Below are positions 17,683 to 26,813 of a DNA stretch of 64,000 bases, piece after piece. The position numbers were made by a program, and so were the translations under genes. Below the pieces are notes generated by a model. It was given only the letters and a program-made list of their open reading frames with translations. It made no database searches and was not told the DNA's origin. Within the stretch, counting starts at the first letter, position 1. The number at the start of each line of letters is the position of its first letter. Origin of the DNA: Clostridium sp. (GTDB lineage: Bacteria; Bacillota; Clostridia; Clostridiales; Clostridiaceae); NCBI RefSeq assembly GCF_026168755.1, contig NZ_JAPFDR010000009.1:1-64000 (forward strand), given 5' to 3'.

Positions 17683-19776
17683 CTATTTATCTTTTGATTC
17701 ATTATCATTATTAGATACTTCTTTATCTATATCCAATATTATCCCTACATCTGCAGATGATTCTTGTATAATATTTTCCTCTTCCTTTTCAACAGCCTCA
17801 ATTACTTCTTGTGCAACTTTTTTGTCTAGTAAGTCTTCATTTACTTCTACTGCTATTTCATTAGAATCTTTTTTATTATTTTCAAGCTCTTTGCTTTTCT
17901 TTTCTTCTTCTCTTTTTGCCTTTAGCTCTGGATATTTTTCATATACAAATCTAAAGAATTCATCTCCAAAGATAGTTTCTTTTTCTAATAGATATTTAGA
18001 TATTTTATCTAATAAGTCTCTATTTTCTCTTAATATCTCTCTTGCCTTTTGATGACATTCTCTTATAATTGCTAAAACTTCTTTATCTACTAAAGTTGAA
18101 GTTTCTTCACTACAATTTCTAACAGCTCTACCATCTAAGTATCTGTTTTGAACTGATTCTAAAGCCATCATATCAAAATTATCAGTCATCCCATAAATAG
18201 TAACCATATTTCTTGCTGTTTGTGTTGCTCTTTCTATATCATTAGAAGCCCCTGTAGATACTAAGTTGAATACTTCCTCTTCTGCAGCTCTACCACCAAG
18301 CATAACCATGATTTGATTCATTAATTCTTCCTTAGAAACAAGATATTTTTCTTCTTCTGGCAGTTGCATTGTATATCCTAATGCTCCCATTGTTCTTGGA
18401 ACTATAGTTATTTTATGAACTGGATCAGTCCCTTCTAACAATCCAGCTACTAACGCATGCCCAACTTCATGGAATGCAACAACTTCCCTTTCTCTCTTAG
18501 AAAGTATTCTGTCTTTCTTTTCTTTACCAGCGATTATTACTTCAACTGCTTCTTCTAAATCTTCTTGAATAACTAATTCTCTTCCACTTCTAACTGCTCT
18601 TAATGCTGCTTCATTTACTATATTAGCAAGATCAGCACCTACTGCACCTGGAGTTCCTTTTGCAATTGATTCTAAGTTAACTTCTGGTGACATCTTAACA
18701 TCTTTAGAGTGAACATTTAATATTGCAATTCTTCCCTTTAAGTCTGGTCTATCAACAATAACTCTTCTGTCAAATCTACCTGGTCTTAAAAGTGCTTTAT
18801 CTAATATTTCTGGTCTATTTGTAGCACCTAAAATAACTATTCCTTTAGATGTATCAAATCCATCCATTTCAGTAAGTAATTGATTTAAAGTTTGCTCTCT
18901 TTCATCATTACTTTGCATTTGACTATCTCTACTCTTACCTATAGAATCAATCTCATCTATAAATATGATACATGGTGCCATCTTTTCTGCTTCTTTAAAT
19001 AAATCTCTTACCTTAGCTGCCCCCATACCAACAAACATTTCAACGAAAGTTGAACCTGAAACTGAAAGGAATGGTACCTTTGCTTCACCTGCAACAGCTT
19101 TTGCTATAAGAGTTTTACCTGTTCCTGGAGGCCCTACTAAAAGTGCTCCTTTAGGTAATTTAGCCCCTATTTCTGTATATCTCTTAGGGTTATGTAAAAA
19201 GTCTATTATTTCTGTTAATGATTCCTTAGCCTCATCCTGTCCTGCAACATCTTCAAAGCTTACCTTAATATCTTTTTCAACATATACTTTGGCATTACTT
19301 TTTCCCATGCCCATTCCCATTGGGCCACCGCCCATTTTTTTAGCCATCTTTCCAAATACAAATTTAATTATGAAGAACATTAATACTAATGGCAATACAT
19401 TAAGTATTATAAAATCCATAAATACAGATTGTTGCTTTGTTATTTGAGGATAATATTTAACATTATTGTCTAATAACAGTTTTATTAAATCTGGATTATT
19501 TGCATTACCAGTATAAAGAACTTTTCCTTTCATATCACTTGTATCTTGTGGTGTAATTACAAGTGCTGTTCCATCAACAGTAACCTTTTTAACTTCATTA
19601 TTTTCAACCATTTCAACAAATTCATTATAAGAAATTTCTTTTGTGGTTAACATTTCCTTTGCTGTTGAAAATGAATATAAAAATAAGAATGCTATAACTG
19701 CATAAATAATTAAAAACTTTTTATTATTATTATTCTTTTTTGCTCCATTTTTTCTATTATTTACATTATTATTCAT
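17683..19776 (-). CDS. ftsH: ATP-dependent zinc metalloprotease FtsH
   Basis: A 697-aa membrane-bound AAA+ protease that extracts and degrades membrane and regulatory proteins. An asparagine- and lysine-rich N-terminus leads to the first membrane segment (about 22-40), an external domain, and a second membrane segment (about 113-135). The AAA domain has Walker A GPPGTGKT, Walker B CIIFIDEID and the second region RPGRFDRR. The protease site is HEVGH (about 430), with the third zinc ligand in the NDIERAT region. The acidic, lysine-rich tail of about 75 residues is longer than in E. coli. It lies 45 bases after lepB in the same orientation. Confidence 0.96.
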   Translation of the reverse strand: MNNNVNNRKNGAKKNNNNKKFLIIYAVIAFLFLYSFSTAKEMLTTKEISYNEFVEMVENNEVKKVTVDGTALVITPQDTSDMKGKVLYTGNANNPDLIKLLLDNNVKYYPQITKQQSVFMDFIILNVLPLVLMFFIIKFVFGKMAKKMGGGPMGMGMGKSNAKVYVEKDIKVSFEDVAGQDEAKESLTEIIDFLHNPKRYTEIGAKLPKGALLVGPPGTGKTLIAKAVAGEAKVPFLSVSGSTFVEMFVGMGAAKVRDLFKEAEKMAPCIIFIDEIDSIGKSRDSQMQSNDEREQTLNQLLTEMDGFDTSKGIVILGATNRPEILDKALLRPGRFDRRVIVDRPDLKGRIAILNVHSKDVKMSPEVNLESIAKGTPGAVGADLANIVNEAALRAVRSGRELVIQEDLEEAVEVIIAGKEKKDRILSKREREVVAFHEVGHALVAGLLEGTDPVHKITIVPRTMGALGYTMQLPEEEKYLVSKEELMNQIMVMLGGRAAEEEVFNLVSTGASNDIERATQTARNMVTIYGMTDNFDMMALESVQNRYLDGRAVRNCSEETSTLVDKEVLAIIRECHQKAREILRENRDLLDKISKYLLEKETIFGDEFFRFVYEKYPELKAKREEEKKSKELENNKKDSNEIAVEVNEDLLDKKVAQEVIEAVEKEEENIIQESSADVGIILDIDKEVSNNDNESKDK

Positions 19777-19821
19777 ACTTTTAAAATCTCCTACTAAACT
19801 CTAAAGCGTTTTATAAAACAT

Positions 19822-20352
19822 TTACTCTATTTTCCCAAAATCTTTCCATGGATATACCTTTATTTGAGCTTTACCTTTTATTTCACTTCCATCAATATAT
19901 GTATCCTCCCAATACCTAGAATCTAGAGACCAGTATCTATTGTCCCCTAAAAAGAAATACTTACCTTCTGGTACTGTAAACTCTCCACTATAATTATCAG
20001 ATGTTCCTATGTAATTTTCTTCTAAGGTTTCACCATTTACAGTTACTATTCCATCATTAATTACAACTTCATCACCAGGCAAACCAATTAATCTTTTAAT
20101 CATATCTTCATTCTTTTCTTCCGAATAAAAAACTACTATGTCTCCTCTTTTTAAGTTTTCTGGATTATAAACCCTAGTAACAAATAATCTATCCCCTACA
20201 TTTAATGTTGGTACCATAGATTCTGATGGAATTTTAACCTTAAATATTAAAAATTTATTTATTAAGGCGGCTAATATTACCGCTATTACTATCGGCACAA
20301 TCCAGTCACTAAAGAAGTTTGATTTATTTTCTTTTTTCCTCACTCTTCCCAC
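19822..20352 (-). CDS. lepB: Signal peptidase I
   Basis: A 176-aa type I signal peptidase with one N-terminal membrane anchor (about 15-34). It cleaves secretory signal peptides outside the membrane. The catalytic serine lies in PSESMVPTL (about residue 40), and the general-base lysine in DMIKRLIGLPGDEV (about 86). GDNRYWSLDSRYW corresponds to the conserved box E (GDNR..S.DSR). The ORF starts with GTG and overlaps the DUF3006 gene by 13 bases, so translation is probably coupled. A second GTG nine bases in is an alternative start. Confidence 0.94.
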   Translation of the reverse strand: MGRVRKKENKSNFFSDWIVPIVIAVILAALINKFLIFKVKIPSESMVPTLNVGDRLFVTRVYNPENLKRGDIVVFYSEEKNEDMIKRLIGLPGDEVVINDGIVTVNGETLEENYIGTSDNYSGEFTVPEGKYFFLGDNRYWSLDSRYWEDTYIDGSEIKGKAQIKVYPWKDFGKIE

Positions 20353-20576
20353 ATACCTTTCATTAGATTATTAATTTTATTTTTTTTATCCTTTGTAGAT
20401 TTTTCATCTACATAAAATGAATTATTACACATTACCACTACGTCGCCATCCTTAGGTTGCTTATTAAACAAATTTATATCTATTAAGATTATATCCTTTT
20501 TCTCATCTTCTAAAACAACAGATTTATTTTCTATTCTATCTACTATAAATTTTTTATCCTTCATAACGATTAGCAA
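20340..20576 (-). CDS. Small DUF3006 domain protein
   Basis: A 78-aa protein whose core KDKKFIVDRIENKSVVLEDE, followed by a short beta-rich stretch, is typical of DUF3006, a small domain common in clostridia and bacilli. The track start is a TTG at 20576 with weak AGG sites upstream. The next ATG (20564) would give 74 residues beginning MKDKKFIVDR, but it lacks a well-placed ribosome site. The overlap with lepB suggests shared expression. The function is unknown. Confidence 0.7.
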   Translation of the reverse strand: MLIVMKDKKFIVDRIENKSVVLEDEKKDIILIDINLFNKQPKDGDVVVMCNNSFYVDEKSTKDKKNKINNLMKGMWEE

Positions 20577-20768
20577 TAATTGCCTAATCCACCTCTCAGT
20601 ATTTAGATTAATTAAACATAAAATTTTAAAACTTTACTCAAAAGTTTTTATTAATAGAAACTCATTTTTTATTATAACTTTAATAACTGATTATAAGTAT
20701 ATCATAATTAATTAATAACTAATAGTGTTACTCTTCATTATATATCATTATTATGTCAATTTTGTTAC

Positions 20769-20803
20769 AAAAAAAGCTACATCAAACTATTTTGATATAG
20801 CCC
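20769..20803 (-). terminator. Intrinsic terminator after lysA
   Basis: GGCTATATCAAA and TTTGATGTAGC pair around ATAG on the minus strand, and seven T follow. It lies just past the lysA stop. The remaining bases up to the DUF3006 start are AT-rich, with no further gene seen. Confidence 0.88.
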
Positions 20804-20839
20804 TTAATATTAAGTTTATCATATAAATATAAACTGAAT

Positions 20840-22132
20840 CTAAACTTCTAAAGATAAAAGTTCTTCATAGCTTTGTCTCTTTGATACAACTCTAGCTAAC
20901 CCATCTTTTACAAACACAACTGCTGCTTTTGGATTTTTATTATAATTGCTAGACATTGAGAACCCATATGCACCTGTTGAAAATACTGCTAGTATATCTC
21001 CTATATCAGGCTTTTGAATATAAATATCATTAACAAAAACATCTCCTGATTCACAGCATTTTCCTGCTATTGCAACTCTATCATTACATTTATCATTAAT
21101 TTTGTTTGCTATAGCCATTTCATACTTAGCCCCATATAATGCCGGTCTTATATTATCTGTCATTCCTCCATCTACTGAAACATAAGTCCTAACCCCTTCA
21201 ATTTCTTTAATTGCTCCAATTGTATAAAGAGTAGTTCCTGCATTTCCAACTATTGATCTACCTGGCTCTATAGTTAAAATAGGTCTTTCTATATTTAACT
21301 TTTCACATACATCATCTACCTTGTTTAATATAGAAGTACAATAATCAATTGTTTCTTTTGGTTTATCTTCATCAGTATAATGTATACCAAATCCCCCACC
21401 TAAATCTAATTCAGGTATTGTATATCCTGTTTCTTCTTTAATATCCTTTATAAATCCAAGCATAATCTCAACTGCATCTTCATAAGGCTGTATTTCAAAA
21501 ATTTGTGAACCTATATGACAATGTAATCCTCTTAAATTTATATTTTCACAATCTAATGCCAATTTTACAGCATCCATTATTGTCTCTCCAACTGATGCAA
21601 ATCCAAATTTAGAATCTATTTGCCCTGTTTTTATATAATCATGAGTGTGTGCTTCTATTCCTGGTGTTAATCTTAAATATATATTTTGCTTCTTATTATA
21701 TTTCTTAGCTATCTCATTTAGTCTTTTCATTTCATCTAAATTATCAACTACAAATACTCCTACACCTAGCTTAACTCCTAATTCAACTTCATTTACACTC
21801 TTATTATTACCGTGGAAATATACTTTATCTAAAGGAAATTCTGCTTTATAAGCTGTGTATAACTCCCCTCCTGATACCACATCTAAATAAAGTCCCTGTT
21901 CATATATAAGCCTACACATTGCTTTTGTTAAAAATGCCTTACCTGCATAAGCTACTCTATTATTATTTTCTAAACATTTAAAATCTCTATAATACTTTTT
22001 ACATGTGTCTATTAAAAGACTTTCATCCATTACATATAGTGGTGAACCAAATCTACTAACTAACTCTGTTGAACTAATTCCACCTATAAATAGCTCATTT
22101 TCTTTAATTTCCATTGCCCCAAATAATTTCAT
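20840..22132 (-). CDS. lysA: Diaminopimelate decarboxylase
   Basis: A 430-aa PLP enzyme that makes L-lysine from meso-diaminopimelate, the last step of the pathway. The PLP lysine is in AYAGKAFLTKAM. HIGSQI and the glycine-rich LDLGGGFGIHY bind phosphate. EPGRSIVGNAG and the active-site ESGDVF near the C-terminus complete the family pattern. I use ATG at 22132, not the GTG at 22147, because GGAGG lies eight bases before the ATG and the GTG sits inside that ribosome site. It is controlled by the lysine riboswitch upstream. Confidence 0.96.
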   Translation of the reverse strand: MKLFGAMEIKENELFIGGISSTELVSRFGSPLYVMDESLLIDTCKKYYRDFKCLENNNRVAYAGKAFLTKAMCRLIYEQGLYLDVVSGGELYTAYKAEFPLDKVYFHGNNKSVNEVELGVKLGVGVFVVDNLDEMKRLNEIAKKYNKKQNIYLRLTPGIEAHTHDYIKTGQIDSKFGFASVGETIMDAVKLALDCENINLRGLHCHIGSQIFEIQPYEDAVEIMLGFIKDIKEETGYTIPELDLGGGFGIHYTDEDKPKETIDYCTSILNKVDDVCEKLNIERPILTIEPGRSIVGNAGTTLYTIGAIKEIEGVRTYVSVDGGMTDNIRPALYGAKYEMAIANKINDKCNDRVAIAGKCCESGDVFVNDIYIQKPDIGDILAVFSTGAYGFSMSSNYNKNPKAAVVFVKDGLARVVSKRQSYEELLSLEV

Positions 22133-22170
22133 TGATATTGCCTCCACTTAATTATAAATTATTAACATAA

Positions 22171-22207
22171 AAAAACTACCTCTATAAAAACCTATAGTGG
22201 TAGTTTT
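22171..22207 (-). terminator. Riboswitch terminator in the lysA leader
   Basis: AACTACC(A)CTATA and TATAGAGGTAGTT pair around a short U-rich loop, followed by TTTTTTT on the minus strand. It sits between the L-box aptamer and the lysA ribosome site. Confidence 0.88.
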
Positions 22208-22278
22208 GCTTATTAAAATGCAATTTTTATCTAAAATAAACTCAATTATTTAAGTTAAATAATTGAATAATCGCACCT

Positions 22279-22435
22279 TTTTAGCACTCCACTTCCGTGA
22301 CAGTTATGCATATGTTATATGCATACCCAGAAACAACCCTTTACATAAGTTATTCCTTCGGCTGTTACACCTTTCATAAATAATCAATGCCTGCCGACTC
22401 CTATTTATTACTCTTTATAAACAGCACCTCTAACA
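22279..22435 (-). ncRNA. Lysine riboswitch (L-box) upstream of lysA
   Basis: On the minus strand the core elements appear in order: TTAGAGGTGCTG, AAAGAGTAATAAATAGGAGT, GAAAGGTGTAACAGCCGAAGG, GGGTTGTTTCTGGGT, then ACTGTCACGGAAGTGGAGTGC and CTAA, which closes helix P1. It matches the lysine aptamer consensus and is followed by a terminator. Lysine should repress lysA. Confidence 0.95.
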
Positions 22436-22547
22436 TAGGTATTCTATTAACTTCTATATTACTTCTATATTATATGTTAATCTTTAATAATATGATACCA
22501 TATAACTAGAATTATTCAACTATATTTTCAATATTATTCCATCTTAA

Positions 22548-23222
22548 TTATTCGCCTCTATATTTATCCATGAGACTACTCATAGTATCTCCACTTGATG
22601 GTGGTGTATAAGTAATGGCATTAGCTCCGGCTTCTATAGTTCTTCTTATGCTTTCTTCAGTTGGCCCTCCTGTTGCTATAACAGGAAAATCTGGAAATTC
22701 CTCTTTTATCTTTCTTACTATCTCAGGAGTATTCTTTCCACCAGATACATTTAATATTGTTGCTCCAGCTTCTATTCTTTCTCTTATATTTTCATTAACT
22801 GAAACTACTGTAACTATTAAAGGAATGTCTATTGTTTTTCTTATCTTTGAAACTACTTCATTGGATGTAGGTGAATTTACAACTACACCCATGGCACCTT
22901 TAAACTCTGCATCTAATGCTAGATTTACTACTCTTTTACCTTGAGTTATTCCTCCACCAACTCCACAAAAAACAGGTACATCTGCTGCCATAACCAATGC
23001 TGCTGTTATTAATGGTTGAGGAGTAAATGGATATACAGCTATTATAGCATCTGCATTAGTGTTTCTTATAATTGCAACATCAGTTGTAAATAATAGCGAT
23101 TTTATTCTCTTTCCAAATATTTTTATTCCTGAGCAATCCCTAATACAAGATGGAACTTCTACTACATGGCTTCTTAAAAGCCCTTTGATCTCAGGAACAG
23201 TTTTTTGCTTTTTAATCTCCAT
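22548..23222 (-). CDS. Putative TIM-barrel protein of unknown function
   Basis: A 224-aa soluble protein with the alternating beta/alpha pattern of a TIM barrel. Visible strands include DAIIAVYPF, VPVFCGVGGG, GAMGVVVNS, IPLIVTVVS, GATILNVSGG and FPVIATGGP. The late phosphate-binding-like loop ATGGPTEESI, followed by AGANAITYTP, resembles HisF/NanE/ThiG-type barrels, but I do not recognise the specific family. There are no membrane segments. A good AGGGGTG ribosome site precedes the ATG. It stands alone between the lysA leader and a divergent DUF1576 gene. Confidence 0.65.
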   Translation of the reverse strand: MEIKKQKTVPEIKGLLRSHVVEVPSCIRDCSGIKIFGKRIKSLLFTTDVAIIRNTNADAIIAVYPFTPQPLITAALVMAADVPVFCGVGGGITQGKRVVNLALDAEFKGAMGVVVNSPTSNEVVSKIRKTIDIPLIVTVVSVNENIRERIEAGATILNVSGGKNTPEIVRKIKEEFPDFPVIATGGPTEESIRRTIEAGANAITYTPPSSGDTMSSLMDKYRGE

Positions 23223-23465
23223 TAAAACACCCCTATCACTAAATTTCTAAATATATTATACTATTTTAAATCAAATTTTAAATAAGTTTATAATAAATTA
23301 CATTAAATTTAACACTTAGTCTATAAATTTTATTAATTACTTGATAAAATGTTCCTATATCTAACTAAATTTTATGTCAAATAGTTATCTAAATTTAACT
23401 AATAGAATATACTATTACAAAAAATTTATTAGTTGTTTTCTAAAAAATTGGATGGAGGTACTTGA

Positions 23466-24773
23466 ATGAAGTTATTTAAAAATTATTATCCACCATATGT
23501 AATCCTTTCCACTTTGTATTTATTTTTTATTCTCTTTGCTTTTTGCTTAGATTCACCATCTGAAATTTTTCATGGTCTAAAATCTATAATACTATCATCG
23601 GATATATTAATTACTGATTATATGGAAGTTGGGGGAATTGGTGCTGCTTTAGTAAATGCCGCTCTAACAAGTTTATTGTCATTATTGCTTTTAATTATTA
23701 TAGGAATTAAACCTAATGGTTCAACAATAATGTCTTTATGGTTAATGACGGGTTTTTCTTTTTTAGGTAAAAACATATTTAATATTTGGCCTATTATACT
23801 AGGTGTATATTTATTTTCTAGATATCAAAAAGAACCTTTTCTTAATTATATATTAGTTGCTTTATTAGGTACTTCTCTTTCTCCTGTAGTAAGTCAAATT
23901 AGCTTTGGAAGCAATCAATATAACCTTATTTCAATAATTTTAGGTATATTACTTGGTATTGCAGTAGGCTTTATTTTACCTCCTATAGCTTCTCATAGTA
24001 TAAAAGCTCATAATGGGTATAACTTATATAATATTGGATTTGCTAGTGGATTAATTGCTACATTATTAATGTCAATACCCCGTCCTATAACAAAATATCT
24101 TATATCCAATCCATGATTAATTGCTACATTATTAATGTCAATACTAAGAGGTTTTGGTATAAACTTAGACTCTAGATTGATTTGGCATAGTGGGTCAAAT
24201 AAAATTTTATCTATTTTACTTTTTATTTGCTGTATTTATTTGATTATTATTGGAATTATTTATGGTAAAAATAAAAAAACTAATCTTACCAATATTAATA
24301 AACAAACTGGTAGATTAATAAGTGATTTCTATATTCTATTTGGAGAAACTACTTATATTAATATGGGTATATTAGGTATTTTAGCCGCTTGCTTTGTTAT
24401 TCTTATTGGTGGAGATTTAAATGGTGCTACTATATGTGGGATCTTTACTATAATAGGATTTGGATCATTTGGTAAAAACATAAAAAATACTATTCCTATA
24501 ATTATTGGTGCTACCTTAGCTGCTATATCTAATATAAATGAAGTTACTTCACCTGCTTTATTATTGTCTATATTATTTTCAACAACACTTGCTCCTATTT
24601 GTGGTAAATTCGGATGGAAATATGGTGTTTTAGCTGGTATAATTCATGTTAATATAGTTACAAATATAGGTTATTTACATGGTGGTCTTAATCTTTATAA
24701 CAACGGTTTAGCTGGCGGGTTTGTTGCAATGATATTAATTCCATTAATAACCACATTTAAAAAGGAGATCTAA
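23466..24773 (+). pseudogene. DUF1576 membrane protein gene interrupted by an in-frame stop within a 66-bp duplication
   Basis: The two track ORFs (216 and 212 aa) are halves of one polytopic protein. The first starts MKLFKNYYPPYVILSTLYLF after GGAGG and matches the DUF1576 pattern (SPSEIFHGL, DILITDYMEVGGIGAALVN, FSFLGKNIFNIWPI). It ends with a TGA at 24114-24116. The second half continues in the same frame. Around the stop a 30-base sequence occurs twice (24049-24078 and 24115-24144). The 66-bp unit is a multiple of three, so its loss would restore one open frame of about 413 codons. It is either a decayed gene, a reversible OFF state or an assembly artefact. Confidence 0.75.
24049..24144 (+). 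repeat. 30-bp direct repeat with 36-bp spacer inside the DUF1576 gene
   Basis: Two identical copies beginning GATTAATTGCTACATT lie 66 bases apart. The spacer carries the in-frame TGA and a C-rich stretch (ACCCCGTCCT) unlike the gene. Recombination between copies would delete exactly 66 bp and heal the frame. Confidence 0.85.
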
Positions 24774-24776
24774 CTT

Positions 24777-25121
24777 ATGAAATTTAAAGTTGAAAAAAAC
24801 ATTAAGATTATTAACGAATTAATAGCCTACTTTTATAAATTAGGAACTATTGATGTTCATATTGATTTAAGCTCTGATGATGGGAATTCTTATTTTAATA
24901 TCTATGGACAAATCGATAATATTTCAAATGATGAATTGGAGTCTTTAGCTACGATTTTAAATACTCCAAGACAATATGAAGTTGAAAATTATTATTGGAA
25001 TCTTGGTGGAGAATGTGAATTTGACTCTGAACTTACATTAGTTGGAATGATGATAAATTCAGCTAAAGTTTCATATAAAGATAATATTTTAAAAATCAGC
25101 ATTATTCGTGAAGAAAATTAA
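24777..25121 (+). CDS. Conserved hypothetical protein
   Basis: A 114-aa soluble acidic protein that starts three bases after the DUF1576 frame ends, with AAGGAG ten bases before its ATG. The two clearly form one transcription unit. It has a likely alpha/beta fold: a helix (NIKIINELIAYFYKLG), strands (TIDVHIDLSSDD, SYFNIYGQID), then DELESLATILNTPRQYEVENYYW. I do not recognise a family. Its placement suggests a cytoplasmic partner of the DUF1576 membrane protein. Confidence 0.7.
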   Translation: MKFKVEKNIKIINELIAYFYKLGTIDVHIDLSSDDGNSYFNIYGQIDNISNDELESLATILNTPRQYEVENYYWNLGGECEFDSELTLVGMMINSAKVSYKDNILKISIIREEN

Positions 25122-25122
25122 A

Positions 25123-25495
25123 TTGTTCGTTACATGTAAGCGAAAAAATGAAATATTTATTTTCCAGGAAGCGTGAAATTTTCACCTAGAATTTATATAA
25201 TTGATTCCATAAAGCTGGCTAAAGTTTTTAAACTCGCTATCACTCAAACAGTAAAAACTTCTTTACGCCGCTTTACTCCATCAATTATTAAATTCTACGG
25301 CTTAATTTCAATGTTCCTTCCAAATTAATATTTCATTTTTTCTTTTTTTCACGTAACTACTTATAACATTGCACCTTATAAGTGACTTTCGAAGCTTTAG
25401 CTCTTTTTCTGGAAAAAACAATATAAATTCTTAACGCAAATTACATAATTCCTGGAGGTTATATCATTAATTTTTCGTCTCCACGTGACGAACAA
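25123..25495. repeat. Composite three-armed inverted repeat of 373 bp, no gene
   Basis: Three related arms of about 80 bases fill the gap between the hypothetical gene and sfsA. Arm A (25123-25205) starts TTGTTCGTTACATGTAAGCG. Arm B (25281-25357) and arm C (25419-25495) are inverted; arm C read on the minus strand starts TTGTTCGTCACGTGGAGACG. A and B extend through further pairing (AAAGTTTTTA/TAAAAACTT) to a 21-base loop. B and C are separated by a small hairpin (ACTTATAA/TTATAAGT). Shared features inside arms are GGAA-T-AAATT and TAGAATTTA-A-AATTG. It resembles a miniature mobile element or a large structured RNA. Confidence 0.7.
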
Positions 25496-25504
25496 TAGAA
25501 TTCG

Positions 25505-26197
25505 TTAAAGAATTATTTCAACAGGTTGGTTTATTTCTATACCATCCTCTGTTACTATGCAATTATATGCAAAAATATCTACTCCATTTTCTTTAGCAAA
25601 TCTTAAGGCTTCACCAAACTCTTTATCTCTTATATCATTTGGTGAGAATTTATTTACATCTTCTAATTGTATTAAAAACATTGCACCTGCACCATAACCT
25701 TGTTTCTTCGCCTCTACTAGTTCTAATAGATGTCTCGCTCCTCTTTCTGTTGGTGCATCTGGAAATCTAGCATATCCATCTTCCTCTAAAGTAACACCTT
25801 TAACCTCTAGAAAATATTCATCTCCCTCTTCTGTAGATATTTTAAAATCAAATCTACTTTTACCAAATGTCTTTTCTCTTAAAATATTAGTATATTCCTC
25901 AAGGCCTTTTATCTTTTTATTTCTTAGTGCCTCATCAATTACTTTATTAGGTATTTGTGAATCTATGCTTATAAGCTTTTCTCCCTTATATACTGCTATT
26001 AAATCATAGGGGGTCTTCCTTGTAGGATTAAGTTCTTCTCTTAAAAATACAGTACATCCTGGTACTAATATCTCTCTACATCTACCTGTATTAGGTACAT
26101 GAACCTTTATCTCTTCTTCATTAAGTTTTACAATTGCATTAAACCTATTAGGTCTACTTATAAATTCTGCTTTAAATATTTCTTTATTATATTTCAT
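25505..26197 (-). CDS. sfsA: SfsA family DNA/RNA nuclease (sugar fermentation stimulation protein)
   Basis: A 230-aa protein with an N-terminal OB-like part (FISRPNRFNAIVKLNEEEIKVHVPNTGRCRE) and a C-terminal PD-(D/E)XK-type nuclease core. In the core, SRFDFKIS and EYFLEVKGVTL supply the acidic and lysine residues, followed by FPDAPTERGARHLLEL, an SfsA hallmark. E. coli SfsA binds DNA and was linked to maltose metabolism; its cellular role remains vague. It is a single gene with an AGGAG site seven bases before the ATG. Confidence 0.93.
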   Translation of the reverse strand: MKYNKEIFKAEFISRPNRFNAIVKLNEEEIKVHVPNTGRCREILVPGCTVFLREELNPTRKTPYDLIAVYKGEKLISIDSQIPNKVIDEALRNKKIKGLEEYTNILREKTFGKSRFDFKISTEEGDEYFLEVKGVTLEEDGYARFPDAPTERGARHLLELVEAKKQGYGAGAMFLIQLEDVNKFSPNDIRDKEFGEALRFAKENGVDIFAYNCIVTEDGIEINQPVEIIL

Positions 26198-26273
26198 GTT
26201 ATCTCCTTAAAATATTACATTTTATATTAATATTCTTCATTTATTTACTTAATATTATATCTCTTAATAATAG

Positions 26274-26546
26274 TTATCCACAACTTTTAACTTAAAAACT
26301 ACTCCTCTTATTTCTATATTTAATAAAAAGACATGTTATCCACAGATTTTGTCCACAATTATGTTAATATTGTTGATAACTTTCCAGAAGAATGCTTGTT
26401 CGATTTTTTTATTTCAACATTGTATGTGTTTTTTCTACAATACCCCCTATCTTGTTATATTTTTTTTTGATACCCTAATATATTGTGTCAATAGTTTTTA
26501 AAAAGTTTTCAACAGTTTTTTAAAGTTATCCACATTTTGTGGATAA
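26274..26546. other. Cluster of DnaA boxes in a 0.8-kb intergenic region
   Basis: TTATCCACA occurs at 26274-26282, 26336-26344 and 26526-26534. Its reverse complement TGTGGATAA is at 26538-26546, and the near match TTGTCCACA is at 26349-26357. TGTTGATAA (26371-26379) is a weaker variant. AT-rich DNA including long T-runs lies between and after the boxes. No dnaA, dnaN or rpmH gene is nearby, so this is more likely a secondary DnaA-binding cluster than the chromosomal origin. The remainder of 26198-26760 shows no gene. Confidence 0.75.
26389..26402 (-). promoter_or_regulatory. LexA-like box within the DnaA-box cluster
   Basis: The minus strand reads CGAACAAGCATTCT. It differs by one base from the box before uvrA (CGAACAAACATTCT) and is near the Bacillus consensus CGAACRNRYGTTYC. 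It lies about 190 bases upstream of sfsA, with no obvious promoter around it. The functional meaning is uncertain. Confidence 0.3.
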
Positions 26547-26761
26547 CTTTTAACATTATTAAGAACTTTTACACACACCTTTTAAATAACTTATATTAGA
26601 AAAATAACATTGCTATTAATAATACATATAAAACTATATATACCACTTGGTCATCCCCCTAATATTTTTATTATTTTATAAAATTTTAAAATCCAAGTAT
26701 AAACAATATAATTTTACTTATTGTTCATAAAATTTAAATTTAAAAATTTTTTCAAAAAACC

Positions 26762-26790
26762 TTTACAGTTTTTTTTTGCTATGCTATTAT
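26762..26790 (+). promoter_or_regulatory. Promoter of the PTS IICB gene
   Basis: TTTACA (26762-26767) and TATTAT (26785-26790) are 17 bases apart. They lie immediately before the antiterminator leader, consistent with a sigma-A promoter. Confidence 0.7.
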
Positions 26791-26813
26791 ATTTTTTGTA
26801 ATTGAATAAACAA

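Noticed and set aside
23466-24773. Two independent membrane protein genes of 216 and 212 aa
   Set aside because: Both halves belong to one DUF1576 protein in the same frame, the second has no ribosome site, and the stop lies inside a local duplication.
26274-26546. Chromosomal origin of replication
   Set aside because: DnaA boxes are present, but dnaA, dnaN, rpmH and recF are absent and gene direction does not change around the site; treated as a secondary cluster.
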